Below are positions 22,912 through 34,344 of a stretch of DNA of 64,000 nucleotides, in pieces. A program made the position numbers and the translations under genes. Below the pieces are notes generated by a model, which was given only the letters and a program-made list of their open reading frames with translations, did no database searches and was not told the origin of the DNA. The stretch lies in contig NW_022985457.1 of the NCBI RefSeq assembly GCF_010093595.1, positions 551,494 through 615,493 of the forward strand. Direction: 5' to 3'. The DNA comes from Mytilinidion resinicola (taxonomy: Eukaryota > Ascomycota > Dothideomycetes > Mytilinidiales > Mytilinidiaceae). Within the stretch, counting starts at the first letter, position 1. The number at the start of each line of letters is the position of its first letter.

Positions 22912-23648
22912 GGGGAGGATGTTGGATAGGAGGGTTGCGGTTGGCTTGATTAGTTTGGATTAGAGGAGTGGAGCGGGCATGGGAGGCTAGCGTGGTGTTG
23001 GTGTATACATATATATATATGAGAAAATGAGTAGATGATACCATGGCTGAGGGTCTGAGTGTTGTGAGCTGCGGGTACGGTCTTGTGCCAGTCTCCGGGT
23101 TGGGTCACTGCTTGCTTTGACTGTAGGGCCCATTGTTTGTGCTTTCTGGACTCTAGGTTGTCGTCTTATTCTCGACACCTGTGATGCGGATTTTTAGCTC
23201 AAATCGCACCCCTTTTGCAACCGACCCAGAATCAGATCTCTGGTTCGCCTCACGGTCGAGTTTCCAGGCTTGAGGTGGTTCAGAATCAACACTCCAAGGG
23301 TATCCTCTCATGTCTACCATCTCGAAGTGCTGAAGTATGCCAGCAGCCCTTCCAGATTCCCAAGTGTGTATACCATCACAAGGTCATTCCTAGGTGTAGA
23401 TAGAAGTAGTGCAATATACACGGAAGATAATATATATACCGATAAAAAGGGGTCTCACGCTACACTGAACGCCATACTAACGTCCCACGCCGGAGAAAAA
23501 CGCCTATCCCATGCCCCCCACCGGCTATGCCGTGCTAACCCTGACACTGCAATTATACAAGTCCCCTTTCCTGACACCCCCGCCTCATTTCCGCTTCTCT
23601 CGTCCTCCTGCCTCTCACGCCCCTTCCCCTCTATCCCTCGGAAATCGT
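22912..23648. other. Convergent 3' intergenic region
   Basis: 737 bp between the ArfGAP and SFT1 stop codons. It contains an (AT)n run at about 23009-23020 that could serve polyadenylation. No ORF of coding character. Confidence 0.5.
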
Positions 23649-24201
23649 TCAGAACACCAAGCTCCAGATCCAGTACAACACCACCACAGCCACGATTATA
23701 ATCCCGGCCAGCTTCAGTACCGCAACTTTATTCCCGCTCTGCGCCATGCGTCCCAGGCGCGTCGCCGAGCCCTTCAGCGTCGTGGAGAAGGACGAGAAGG
23801 TTTCGTTCTGCGGCACCGCTCTTATTAGCTTATATTCTATCCGAATTCACCACTCCCCGCCCCGAGTCTCTTCGCTCTCTCAGCGTCCGCAAACTCGGGG
23901 GGTGTGCGGAGTCGGGAGTAGGGGGGGGGTCCCGGACACGTTGTGGGGAAGGGGGGGTTGAGGGAGGGTAGAGGGGGCAGGGTAGAGGAGGGGGAGACGT
24001 ACCGCATTATCAATAACGGCCTGGTCCCGCGCGTTGTCGTAGATGTCGATGGTCACGCCGCGGAGGGCGGAGACTTTCGACGCGAGCTCGTCGAGGCGGG
24101 AGTTGTTTTGCCTGTCCACACCTCCCTCAGTAACCTTGTAGCATAGGATTCAAGCTTTAGTGGCAGGGTCTGTACCGCTCGCGCTCGTAGGCGTCCGACA
24201 T
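23649..24201 (-). CDS. SFT1: Golgi Qc-SNARE Sft1
   Basis: A 97-residue tail-anchored SNARE built from three short exons: 24201-24176 (26 nt), 24111-24003 and 23807-23649. Introns are 64 bp (GTACAG donor, TACTGA branch point, CAG acceptor) and 195 bp. The predicted protein starts MSDAYERERQNNSRLDELAS, has a Qc SNARE helix with heptad hydrophobics and a central Gln in the NARDQAVIDNA segment, and ends in one C-terminal membrane anchor (VLKLAGIIIVAVVVLYWIW). Length and shape match yeast Sft1, the intra-Golgi Qc-SNARE, better than Bet1. No exon exceeds 160 nt, so a long-ORF search misses the gene. Intron 2 is unusually long here and G/C-run-rich. Confidence 0.88.
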
Positions 24202-25393
24202 CGCGCTGTGGCTCGAGAGTTGGCTTGGGGAGGTGGAGTGGTGTGGTTCGTATAGCTAAGGTGGAGAGAGGGTGTGCGCTGCTCTGTTTGAGATGTGAAG
24301 TATCTTCTGGGCGGAAGGCAGGTGGTATACGGAGGATTCGTGGATGAGGTCGTGGTTCGTATAGCGGTTTGAGGTGACGCGGAAGTTGTCTTTGGGATGA
24401 TGTCGCGCTGCCAAGACAGAGCGTTTCTTTATTGGACGGCCACGTAAGGCTGAGGATCCATCCAAGGGGCCTTTCCCGAGGTCTGGGGAACGGCGCCCCC
24501 TCATTTCTTATTCTGCATCGTAGCTTATTTTGATGGGATCATGCTTGTTCTGGGTACTCAGATGTTCCGTGGGCTTTTGCCGCCTTCGGCTGGTGTTGAC
24601 GTGGGTGACGAGATGGGATTTAGTGAGGATTGTCATGTACTCCGCACAGAAGTAGGTATTGAGGTAGGTATCAAGGTAGGATTTGGTAGTTGCTCTCTAT
24701 TCAAACCTATATCCAATAGTACAAGTTTTAGTTCGCCTTCCTATGTCAATCTTTTATCACGTCACGATCTTCAAGTCGTTGACCAGATGGGATTCTATAA
24801 TAGGGCATGTCAGGTAGGCCTTGTGGCAGTTTGCAAGGGGATATCTTAGTGTTGGTTCTATAGTAGATCCCAGATTTCAAAATGGTTGGAGTTCTCATTC
24901 ATTCAAGTCACTTCATTCACAAATCGCAAAGTCCAACAATTTTGAAGGTCTGTGAAGGAATCAATCTATATTATCACGACAATCCTGTCGCGCCGTGGCC
25001 GTAGACCTCTAAGGGTATTCTCGCTCGCCGGAACTCCATAACCCAGATCTCTGATGAAGGTACCCGCTTGTCCAAGCGTCCACCGTACCAAGCATCAGTC
25101 GAGAAAGTATCCGCCGAACCCAGCATCCACCGAAAGAAAAGTATTCCCCGGTCTAAACCATCCTTTGAACCAACCAGTGTTCGAGCAAAGATCCGCCAAA
25201 ACTCCGTTCCATCTTTGTTGCCAACGCCTCGCCGAGTGTAGCCCAAGTTGCTTGTTCCGTCCCAATGTCGAACCGGTGTCTTCCCATAGCCAACAATCCA
25301 CGCGCAAAATGCAAGAACCGCCAAAATCGCTCGTGTGTGCAAGGTGTAGAAAAGTGCAGGGTTGAAACAAGCGCTTCAGTTCACTTACCCGAG
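24202..25393. other. Intergenic: SFT1 promoter and 3' flank of the SDR gene
   Basis: 1.2 kb. The motif GTGGTTCGTATAGC occurs at about 24242-24255 and again near 24353-24366 in the same orientation, upstream of SFT1. No supported gene; small ORFs here lack coding features. Confidence 0.4.
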
Positions 25394-26675
25394 CTAGTAG
25401 AGGCAGTAGCCGCCGTCGATGATGCAGTTGGCGCCTGAAAAGAGCAAATTGTCAGAATGTGTTCTGGGAAAATAGAGAGAAGCAGGGTTAGGAGGGCTTA
25501 CCAGTCATGTAGGAAGAGGCGTCCGAAGCGAGGAACACAGCAAGATTGTTGAGCTCGTCAACATTTCCGAGACGTCGCTGAGGAGTTTGGTCGATCCAAA
25601 TCTTCTTCTGGGCGTCCAAAGCCGGAACGCGGTTCAGAGCGGTGTCCATGTATCCCGGAGAAATGGAGTTCACACGGATGTTGTACTTAGCCCACTCGGC
25701 AGCCAGAGAGTGGACAAGATGGACAACGCCGGCCTTGGAGGCATTGTAGCACGATTGTTCCTGCGGGTAGTTGACGATGGAGCCAGACATCGAGGCAACG
25801 TAGACGAAAGAGCCGGGGTTCTTGTTGTTGATCATGGAGCGGGCGACCTCGCGGCCGATCTTGAAGGCACCGTTCAGATTGATGTCGATTGTCTTCTCCC
25901 ACATATCGTCTTCGTAGGTCTCGGCGGGGATGTTGGAGCTATACTTTCAGTATTGACCTTTCACAGATTATGAGTTTGAATAAATCAGAGCAAGGACTTA
26001 CTCGGCAATACCGGCGGAGTTGATGAGCACATCGATTTGTCCATAGTGGTCCTTGATGTCCTTGACGGCACCAGCAATCTGGGCTGAATCACGGATATCG
26101 ACCTCGTAGAAGCGCACATCCACGCCAGTCTGAGCGGAAAGCTCCTCAGCAGCCGGGACACCGATGTCGCGCTTCTGGTCGATGATGGCAATGCCCTTGG
26201 CACCGACTTCGGCCATGGCCTGTGCCATGTTGAAACCGAGTCCGCGAGCGCCACTGATTTCTTGTAAGTCGGAACACAAACAAGTGAAGAGCGAGGAAAA
26301 GTGCCGTCGCTCGCATCTCGGAACTTACCCAGTGACCACGACGGTCTTGCCAACGAGGAGGAACTTGCGCATGGTAGGAGTCAGGCGCTCGACCAAGGTC
26401 TTGTCAAGTGGCATTGCGACCTTCTTAGCATCTCCGAGCGTAGCAGGGACGACGGCCGGCTGGGCCGAGATCGCTTTCTCGACACGCTTTCCATCTTCGA
26501 AGCTCACGACTGGGACTTTGGTGTCAGCAGCGGCTGTCTTCTCAAGCTTGGAGTTAGCACCTTGTGACTTGGTGTCGTTGTTGTCGGAGCCCTTGGTGAA
26601 GCGGCGGATGCTGGTGCCCATGGCTGGAGTCATCACACGGCGAGTCACGACGCGAGGAAGCGTACGGGACAACAT
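25394..26675 (-). CDS. Mitochondrial short-chain dehydrogenase, D-arabinitol 2-dehydrogenase-like
   Basis: NAD(P)-dependent polyol/ketose oxidoreductase of 358 residues in four exons: 26675-26329, 26253-26002, 25938-25502 and 25434-25394 (introns 75, 63 and 67 bp). The first about 100 residues hold an Arg/Ser/Thr-rich leader (MLSRTLPRVVTRRVM...RRF) typical of mitochondrial import. The SDR core follows: TGGARGLG split by intron 1, NSAGIA, the catalytic Ser region ASMSGSIV, the YNASK Tyr/Lys pair and SPGYMDT. It ends GANCIIDGGYCLY, the usual SDR C-terminal strand. The core is close to fungal mannitol/sorbose/arabinitol dehydrogenases; the leader favours the D-arabinitol 2-dehydrogenase group, but the substrate is inferred. 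A GTAAGT sits a few bases past the stop and could start a 3'UTR intron. Confidence 0.82.
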
Positions 26676-29600
26676 GGTCGTTCTGGTGTGTGTGGTTATG
26701 AGGAGTAGGAAGATGTTGGTGTAGAATGAGAGGAAAAGACTGCTGTCTGTCGTGGAATGAGGAGGAAGATGGGTGAGGTGGTGAAGTGAGGAAGGGCCAG
26801 AAAAGATTTTAAACCCCAACGGCGGTGGATTGCGCTAGCAAGCGAAACCGAGGGCAGTGAGGTCGAGGTAGGGCAGGTGAAAGTCTTTGCAGGATCGAGG
26901 GGGCCGTCTAGTCAGGCGGGATGGGGGTGAGTTAAAAGGTGGGAAGAGTGGGCTTGGAGAAATACAGCTCCGGAGCTTCGGACTTTAGCTCAGGTTGAGT
27001 AATTGAAGAGAGCTAACGAGGCGGGATATGGGCTCTGAGAGGAATTGATACTTGAGGTGTGCGGCAGGAGAGAGTTTATAAGCTGTTGTTGTGTGTTGAA
27101 GATCTTGAGAGCAGAGGAACCTCCACGTCCAGACACGGCGGCTTTAAATTGGGGGACGGGGCCCCTCAGTCGCGGGCAGCGCTTGGGGCTCTCGTGGTTT
27201 CCTGGGCAGGAGACCGATGTCCTCCACGGCCTGTCATGAATTATGGAGCTTCCGCCCGCCGCGATTAGAAACACCATGGCTTCTGGGACCTGCTGGACCC
27301 TCTCGGCGCCCGAGCGCACACGCCCTGTTGGAGATCTGCACTTATGCATGCAGGCACGCGCCTGTGCGCAAGCCACTCTATCTGGCGATGCACCCACGGG
27401 CGCGCCGCCGCTGTTGTGCTGATCAGTGTATCAAGCGCCATGAGACGGACTGTTGCATTGGAATCGCCGTCGACGGCCGTTGTGGCATCCCTCTGCACAA
27501 GTGTCGGCAAGGCAGGATATTAATATCTCGCAGTGGGCGCCACGATGGCAGCAGGCTTGCGGCTGACCGAGACTGGGGAGGCAAATGGCTCAGGAAAAAA
27601 GAGCAGTGCGTCGTCATCTGATGCCTTCACGTCCCCACGGCACAACCAACAGGTGCTCCCGGCGAGCTCCCGCGCGCAACGCTGTCATCCACGTCCACAA
27701 CCGGATCCTGCTCTCCAACGGCCGTTATCACTCTGGCTATCTCACTGTGCATGCTGCATTGCCTGCGATCCCAGGCTCTGACTGATAGGCGTGATAATGG
27801 CTTGCCGCATCGGGGCAATCCAGCGCCATGCCAACATGTCGGCTGCTTCTGGAATGTGCATGCCGCAGCGTTATGCAAGGTGCAGGGCTCAAGCACGACA
27901 GAGATCCACCGTGAGATGCGCCATGCCGCGCACCAAGCCCGCGAGTCCGTAGCGGGAGCCACAAATATCTTCCCGCCGCGTCTCGCGACTCGCTTCGGCG
28001 CCCTCGGTCGCGAGCCATGCTGTTCCGCCGGGGTCTGGGACGCTGTGAGACGTCAGAACTGCCACACCACAATCCTTAATCCAACATCTCCACAAAACCC
28101 AGCCTGCTCAACACCACAAACCCTCTGCCACCTCGCCGCCAGCATCCATATTTGACGCGGCAAAAGAAAGCGGCGGCCTCCGCTGCGTCGTTGCTGCAAG
28201 AATCTCGCGCACTCGAATTGCTCCCACCGCCGCCGCCCACGTGTGGGTCACGCTACGCAGCGAGCTCATCACGCCGCCGCGCCGCCGATAGCTGGTGTGC
28301 TCGTCGCCATATCGCTCCGGCGTGCGGGCGTGGTGGTGAAGGCCCTTCACCGCCCCTTCGCAAGCCGCCGCCGCAACCTTCCCTGCACAGAAGCATCCGC
28401 CGTCTTCCCACCTGCAGCTCCGGCTGCTACACGTGGGCCGCTGCCGCTGATAGTCCGTGCAGCGAGCCTCCAGCCACGTCTGCGCGGTGGAAAGGGCCGC
28501 TTCTGCACGGCCGTGCGGTAGTGTTTTGTGCAAGTCATCGAGACTGATGGAGGCTTGGGGTTTGATTAAGCCAATACTTTGGCAACCACACTGACCCTCA
28601 GTACGGGGCTTTTGAAAATTTCGAACGGAACACACCCCACTTTGGTGCGTCGAGATGACAGCCGCAAAACTAGGGAGCCGGGGCAAGGGAATAGGGCCCT
28701 CATCCACTTATCGCGGCATGTGGAGACGTTGTGGTGCAATGCTGGTTTGAGACGGGGAAGCGTAAACCACATCCTGAGTAGCGGGCGGCAATTTTCTGCT
28801 TTCTATTTTTAAGGTCGGGAAGGTGAGTCTAGAGGTGAGTGAAAAGGACTACTTTTGATGTCCCTTCCAAAAAATGCCTCTTCTCACAGCGATTTCGTTT
28901 CTTCTCGTCTTAAGAAAGTACGGAAAATCTCTTCCTTACCTTCAGGAGAACAGTTACAAGTCAAGACTTGAAAATTTCACACTTTCCAAGTCTATGCTCC
29001 TAGAAGCATGTCTCAAGAAAATATAACAGTCTTAGGCAGATCTGGACTCTGAATCTATCGCCTACATCCCGCAAAAACATTAAATACCCCCAAAGTCACA
29101 ACTAATAGCTAATAACTAACAACTAACAGCTACAACTAAAGACCTCCGATCCCTAGCTCCCCCACCAATACTAACCTCAAACAGCCTCACGCTCTCCAGA
29201 TTACTAGTCAGAAGCCAGGCACCCCCTTATACCGAATCGTATCAAACCCGCTCCCCTCACTCTGACCACCACGCCAATTCCCTTGGCACACCCCGTCCCG
29301 AGTCCCCGGGGCCAGACCTCCACTCCACGATCACCAGCTGGCCCACGCTAATCCTCGGGATGATCCGCCGAGTTTTCCAGGGCCAGGGTCGCCTCCGGGT
29401 TTCTTCCCGCCCAGGGGCGGTGCAGGAACGGCCACGAGATGGGACGTGTGGAGGTCACCTGAGCTCAAGAAAATGAGTGCACGTGGGGTGATGACTAACG
29501 GCCTGGGCTTTCGAATGGTCTGGGGGTATAAGAAGGGTTGAAGATGCGAGGAGGGTGAGCATGGAGTGGATTCGGGGTGGTTGATTGAAACCTGAAGGAT

Positions 29601-30038
29601 CATCATATGATGAGTGGTTCTTGGGATTGGGTGTGGGATCAATAGTACACTTAGCCCAATTCCACAGGTTGGATCTGTCGTCGTTGGAGTATCAAACCTG
29701 GAGGCAAGCACGACAGAGTGTGCGGCGTGTGCAATACTGCAATTTAGTGGTACTTAGCACCATTACTGCTTGCCTCTTACTTCTATCCTTCCTCAACACG
29801 ACGATGAACAAGTATATCGAGCATTGCTAACCACTTCTTCCTTCAATCACAGATGTTGGCCATCACCACTCTTCAACTGTCACACCCGCTCCACCCCTTC
29901 CATACGCTGAGCTGTCGTAAGTTTTTGATCTCCACCGCCCACCACCCAAATCCATGATCTTCACGAGATGGAATATCCCACCCCATGTGCAGGAGCCAAG
30001 TTGAATTCCAACATGTATTCACTAAGGTATACCTTTGT

Positions 30039-30111
30039 AGGAAAGGCAGCCACTCTACGCGGCAGTGTCAGTCCTATTCTTGATCGACAGCCACAGGAAA
30101 GGCAGCCACTC
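30039..30111. repeat. 17-bp direct repeat, 56 bp apart
   Basis: AGGAAAGGCAGCCACTC occurs at 30039-30055 and exactly again at 30095-30111. The bases after each copy (..GCGGCAG and ..GCTGCAG) are also alike, so this is probably a diverged tandem duplication of a 56-bp unit. Confidence 0.7.
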
Positions 30112-30205
30112 ATGCTGCAGTCCAGTGTTGTTTTTGATCCCCTTTCTCCTCTCCTCCTCTCCTCCTTCCTTGCACGTTCAAGGAGGCAGGGAGGCGGGCG
30201 AGGGG

Positions 30206-30245
30206 CTTTATAGTCGAGAGAGAGGGTGCAGTTGAGGGGCACGTG
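30206..30245 (-). promoter_or_regulatory. E-box plus TATA module, minus strand
   Basis: On the minus strand CACGTG (30245-30240) precedes CTATAAAG (30213-30206) by about 27 bp, followed by a purine-rich stretch. No ORF above 100 codons follows on this strand. Confidence 0.3.
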
Positions 30246-31124
30246 GTTTGGGGGTCCCCGTGTGGAAGTGCAGGTGATTCACGTAATGTTCCGGATCTAC
30301 CGTAGCGCGTGGAGGTCCAGTGATGTGCGGGGCGGGCTCCACCACTGTTGAAGAAGGGGATTGCACGTAGCATCCACCTGACCGCTTCTTACTTCTCGTG
30401 TTTGCATCGCGTCCTGCGCTCAATCGACCTCAGCATCCAACGTGAGAATGAAACGAGCTCGTGACATCCACCTGACTGCTCCAGTCTCGTCCGCCGCTGG
30501 GGTCTAAACCACCAACTCGCGCTTCTCAGAATCTCCAGAGCTTTGCTTATGGATAGGGATTGGAAACCGATATTCACCTCAAGCATGGAGAGAGACATAG
30601 TGGATCAACGGGGAACTATTGACACCGATGGAGGAGTTGGGTGGAGTTGCAAAAGTGCTGCGACTTCTTGAATCATGGAGTGTGGAGGAGGATCGGAGAG
30701 GTGATGGTGGTGAGCGTCGATATCCGAGAAAGAGTCGCGGGAGTATCATGACTTGCGATGCTCTCCGTAGTCGAATATGGATGGGGAGGTCCGGCGTCAT
30801 GGTGAGGAAGCGCCGCTGTTATAGGAATAGCTTAGCATCGTGGAGGAATCAAGGTAACCATCACCGATTTGCGCCGTGGAGAGGCCGTCCCGACCTCTTC
30901 ACCACCAACACCATTATGGCAACTCTGTGGATATTGATGCACCGCCCCGACTCCATTCGGATGGTGTAGTGAGAGTGTTAAACTTGGCACTCCCAGACAT
31001 CAAGTTCGACAGCGAGGTTGTTGATTCCCCAAGCCTCCAGACACCTTTCCATTTCCCGAGCAAAGGGGACGCCATCAGTAGAGTAGAAGAATATATATTT
31101 CCAATCCAGCTTACCTACTCCTCT

Positions 31125-31199
31125 CACGTGATTTCACGACACCACACGTGCATCTTATCATTGTCAGAACCTCTTCATGAACAAGTTTTGATATAAATA
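31125..31199 (+). promoter_or_regulatory. Double E-box plus TATA module, plus strand
   Basis: CACGTG at 31125-31130 and 31145-31150, then TATAAATA at 31192-31199. The only thing downstream on this strand is the antisense side of LSB3, so a transcript from here would run antisense into LSB3. Confidence 0.35.
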
Positions 31200-31472
31200 T
31201 CCTATGACTATCACTATACTAACCGTATCTACCAGGGGGTACTCGAAATCTCAAATCCAATGACAAAGCTGCACGCAGAGCATCAAAGAAAAAAACAAGC
31301 TCATCAAGGGAGCAGATTTCCTCCGAAAACGCCTTGCTATGCCCAATTTGAGACGTTCCGAACGCGCTTTGCTATTCAAAAGTGGCCGTCGGGGGCCGCG
31401 TGTATCCAATTGGGTTGTAGGGATATATATTCGATAGGTATGGGTGGAGTAGAGACAGTGGGAGTTCGGTGA

Positions 31473-32937
31473 TCAGACAGTTTCGACATAATTGCTAGGA
31501 GAGGCGTTAGTTGGGAGTAATTGGGGTGAATGAGGGGTTTGGAGTGGCTCACCTAGGGAAGATCCCTTCACGATCTCCTATCCTTCCAGTCCACCAATCT
31601 GTCTCGTTGTCCGTCCGCTTCAGAATTGTAATGACCTCGCCCTTTTTGAATCCTAGGTCGCCTGCTTGATCAGGCTCGAATGTGAATTTTGCAATTGCTT
31701 GATCTGGTCCCATTGACGCCTTCTTCACGCCAAAGACTGGCTTCGGCGCTGTCGGTCTGGCGGGCTTTGGTTTGTCGTTGAATGTATAGTTATCGCTGAA
31801 CCCAGAACCGCTACGATTGCGGGTTTCGCGGCTATCAAGCCTATCGAAAGTCTCGTTGGGATTGGCACGTGTCGTGAAAGAACGGTTGACGCCTTGCGAA
31901 GGCGGGGATCGGTCGTAGATATCATCTGCCCATGTGCTGGCGCGCGATGGCCTATCGCGGTAGACATACTCATCGTCCTGGCCTACGGAACCTGTGCGAT
32001 TCGAGCGGACGCCCTCGCCGTACGCGGAGCCTCTTCTTCCTTGCCACACCACGTCCTCGTGTGCTTCGTCGTAAACAGGGATGTCGTTGTACATGGAGTC
32101 CGCGTTTTGTGCGCCCGCCACACCCGCGAAGACTCTCGAATTGAGCACTCGCATGAGAGGCTCCGATGCTGGCGGCGGGGGAACCTGTCCGCTGAGCAGC
32201 TCGCGCGCGGTCCATCGTCTCCCGTATAGCTTCTCGTTCGCGTCTCGCCGTTCGATGATGGCAGAGCCCTCAAGTGACACACCCGCGAACAGTCCCTTCG
32301 TCTTCGAGTATGCGAATATGCCAGCGACGCTCTTCAAGCTGGCCGCGCCCGCAGCTTCGGCATTGCGGCCCACCGGGCCTGCGGCAATGGAGACATTCCC
32401 GCCCAGCGTCAGAGACCCAGCCTGCGCGAATGTCTTGACGGCCGAGGCATCGTTGAGGATGAAAACAAAATCTGTTAACTCGAACCCGATCTGACCTCCG
32501 AATCCACCGCCTACAGTGCCGATGGCGGTGGGAGCGGACCAGGTCCCGTCAGAAAGACGGGCAACGACGACACCAGATCCGAATCGTGCAGTGCCGAGGA
32601 AGCCTGCTTTGAATACGGTGAGGATTGCGAGGCCCTACGAGGAGTCGACGCGTTAGAGATTGCTCGCGTTGGTGGGGGTTGGGATGGGATGGTAGTGGAA
32701 AGTTTTCAAAACCTAGTAAATATGCAACATACCTTAGCATTGGCGAGAATCTGCGGTGGTATAATTTTGTCAGGGCCAAAGGCTTGTCGCGGGTCGACAA
32801 AGGAGGCGAGGATCTTTCCAGTCTTCCTGCATTCGCCTGGCAGCTGTCAGTCAGCGTCATACAAAGATAGTTGATGGGAAAGATGAGTACGCACTTCGCA
32901 TGGAAGACGGAAGCGGGTTGTTGAGTCCCAGAGGCAT
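31473..32937 (-). CDS. LSB3: LSB3/YSC84-like actin-patch protein: SYLF plus SH3
   Basis: Endocytosis/actin-patch adaptor of 416 residues in four exons: 32937-32895 (43 nt), 32836-32733, 32634-31553 and 31494-31473 (22 nt). Introns are 58, 98 and 58 bp. The N-terminal SYLF (Ysc84) domain binds lipid and actin: MPLGLNNPLPSSMRSECRK, FVDPRQAFGPDKIIP, then GLAILTVFKAGFL and VGGGFGGQIGFELTDFVF. The middle is Ser/Arg/Asp-rich and low-complexity. The C-terminal SH3 domain runs from KFTFEPDQAGDLGFKKGE through [20 protein letters not shown]; its last seven residues (NYVETV and the split Ser) come from the 22-nt terminal exon, so the unspliced ORF loses the SH3 end. The fit to yeast Lsb3/Ysc84 is close in both domains. 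Confidence 0.92.
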
Positions 32938-34344
32938 GGTGGAGGTTGTGAGAGCGGATATGTGGATGTAGATGGCCGCGAGCGGTGGTGTCTGGAAGAA
33001 TATGGGGGAGGGGTGTGCTGGAGAAGGCTGGTGAAGTTCGATTCGGATGACGCGGGTGTGGCTGAGTCTTGCTGTCCACGACGGACTTGCGTAGGTAGCT
33101 CCTACACCATCGTCCACGCGAGATAGATTACTGTGCATGCAAGATATGTTCACCCTTCTTAGGAAGTGTTTCAGTTAGATCCTAATTGCTTTGATGGGGG
33201 GGTGGAACAATGATTCTTCAAGCATAACCGGACGATGAGTCCCATTAAATCTTTTCTTCTACCTCCGCAAATTGATATCACAACCATATGGTGCTATTCT
33301 GTTTCAAGAAAGCTGCGGAATACTCGGTACACTACGGCTGACCCTCGAAGCTGTGGCGATACGTACGCGTGGAGCAACTTCAGCCGCCTCTCATCACGCT
33401 CACGTTTCAGCCGCAAGTGTGCTTCTCTGTACAATGGTACATCTAAACCGCTTTCCTGAGAGTTTGAGATTACACTTAGACTAGGCATATCGCCAAGTAG
33501 GGGATGATATTGCAAGGTTGCTTTCCAAACCCATATTCCATCTCTCCAACTTCATAAAAAAAAGCTCTCTTTTCATTCACCGGGTCATCAGTGCAGAGCC
33601 TGCTCTGAGATTCTCCCACGTCTTATGTTCAAGTGGAAGGAAACAGGAAAGTAGTCAACAGGTAAGAGTTACTCTTAAGGAATAGGAATGAAATGTCACG
33701 CAGGAGGTACATTTTCTAACGCCACTGCTGATACAGCCGCCTATACATTGCCCCCAGCAGTATCATTACCATTGCCCTCACTAGTCTAAGATCAATGCCG
33801 GAGAATGTTGGGCGAAGAACATACCAGGACTACAATCGGGCTAAAAACATCCTTGATTTCTTCGGACCAACACTACTCGAAGAGATACAGTACTAGGTCA
33901 AAAGTGTGGACACACGGATATACCACTGCTCTGACTTCACTCTTGCGCTCTCGACGCCATTGTAGGGAGTGCTATAGGCAACATGTCTTCAAATAGTCAA
34001 GATGCAGTCTAATTTCCACTGCGTTATCCTTTACATCCCATTTAGGGTTCTAAACCCTGTCAGGGTATCCCAGCCAGTTGCAAGGAGTGCCCAAACCTGT
34101 GTCTGGGTACTGTACATACAATCTACACACAGTCACAGCACGGTTCTTGCAACCTTTTCCACAACTCATGCGCTACATGCTGTGTCGGTTGCCACCTACC
34201 TTACAGCGTCTCCTGGTTCACGAAAGACGCGCCTCCAAATTCATACCCAGCCACTGGAACATATGAGAAATTGGGATACAATCATCAAATTGGAATACAA
34301 TCATCAAATTGGATGGAACTCGTCATCTCTTCGACTATTAGACT
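32938..34344. other. Intergenic 1.4 kb
   Basis: Upstream of LSB3 and downstream of the P450. No supported gene. A perfect 19-bp tandem duplication lies at 34276-34313. Confidence 0.5.
34276..34313. repeat. Perfect 19-bp tandem duplication
   Basis: ATACAATCATCAAATTGGA occurs twice head to tail, 34276-34294 and 34295-34313, about 30 bp past the P450 stop. Exact identity suggests a recent duplication. Confidence 0.85.

Larger units (their letters stand above)
26676..31472. other. 4.8-kb gene desert
   Basis: The largest gap in the window, between the SDR start (-) and the LSB3 stop (-). 27000-28560 is GC-rich with many overlapping ORFs on both strands, none with protein character. 28850-29330 is AT-richer with a CTAAC/AACTA low-complexity patch near 29098-29140. 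29500-31200 holds promoter-like pieces: TATAAG at 29527 (+), CACGTG at 30240 with TATAAAG at 30206-30213 (-), and CACGTG at 31125 and 31145 with TATAAATA at 31192-31199 (+). A 17-bp direct repeat lies at 30039-30111. Confidence 0.5.

Noticed and set aside
28108..28707. 199-codon minus-strand open frame in the gene desert
   Set aside because: Same noise pattern: GC-rich DNA, several overlapping frames, no recognisable fold or motif.
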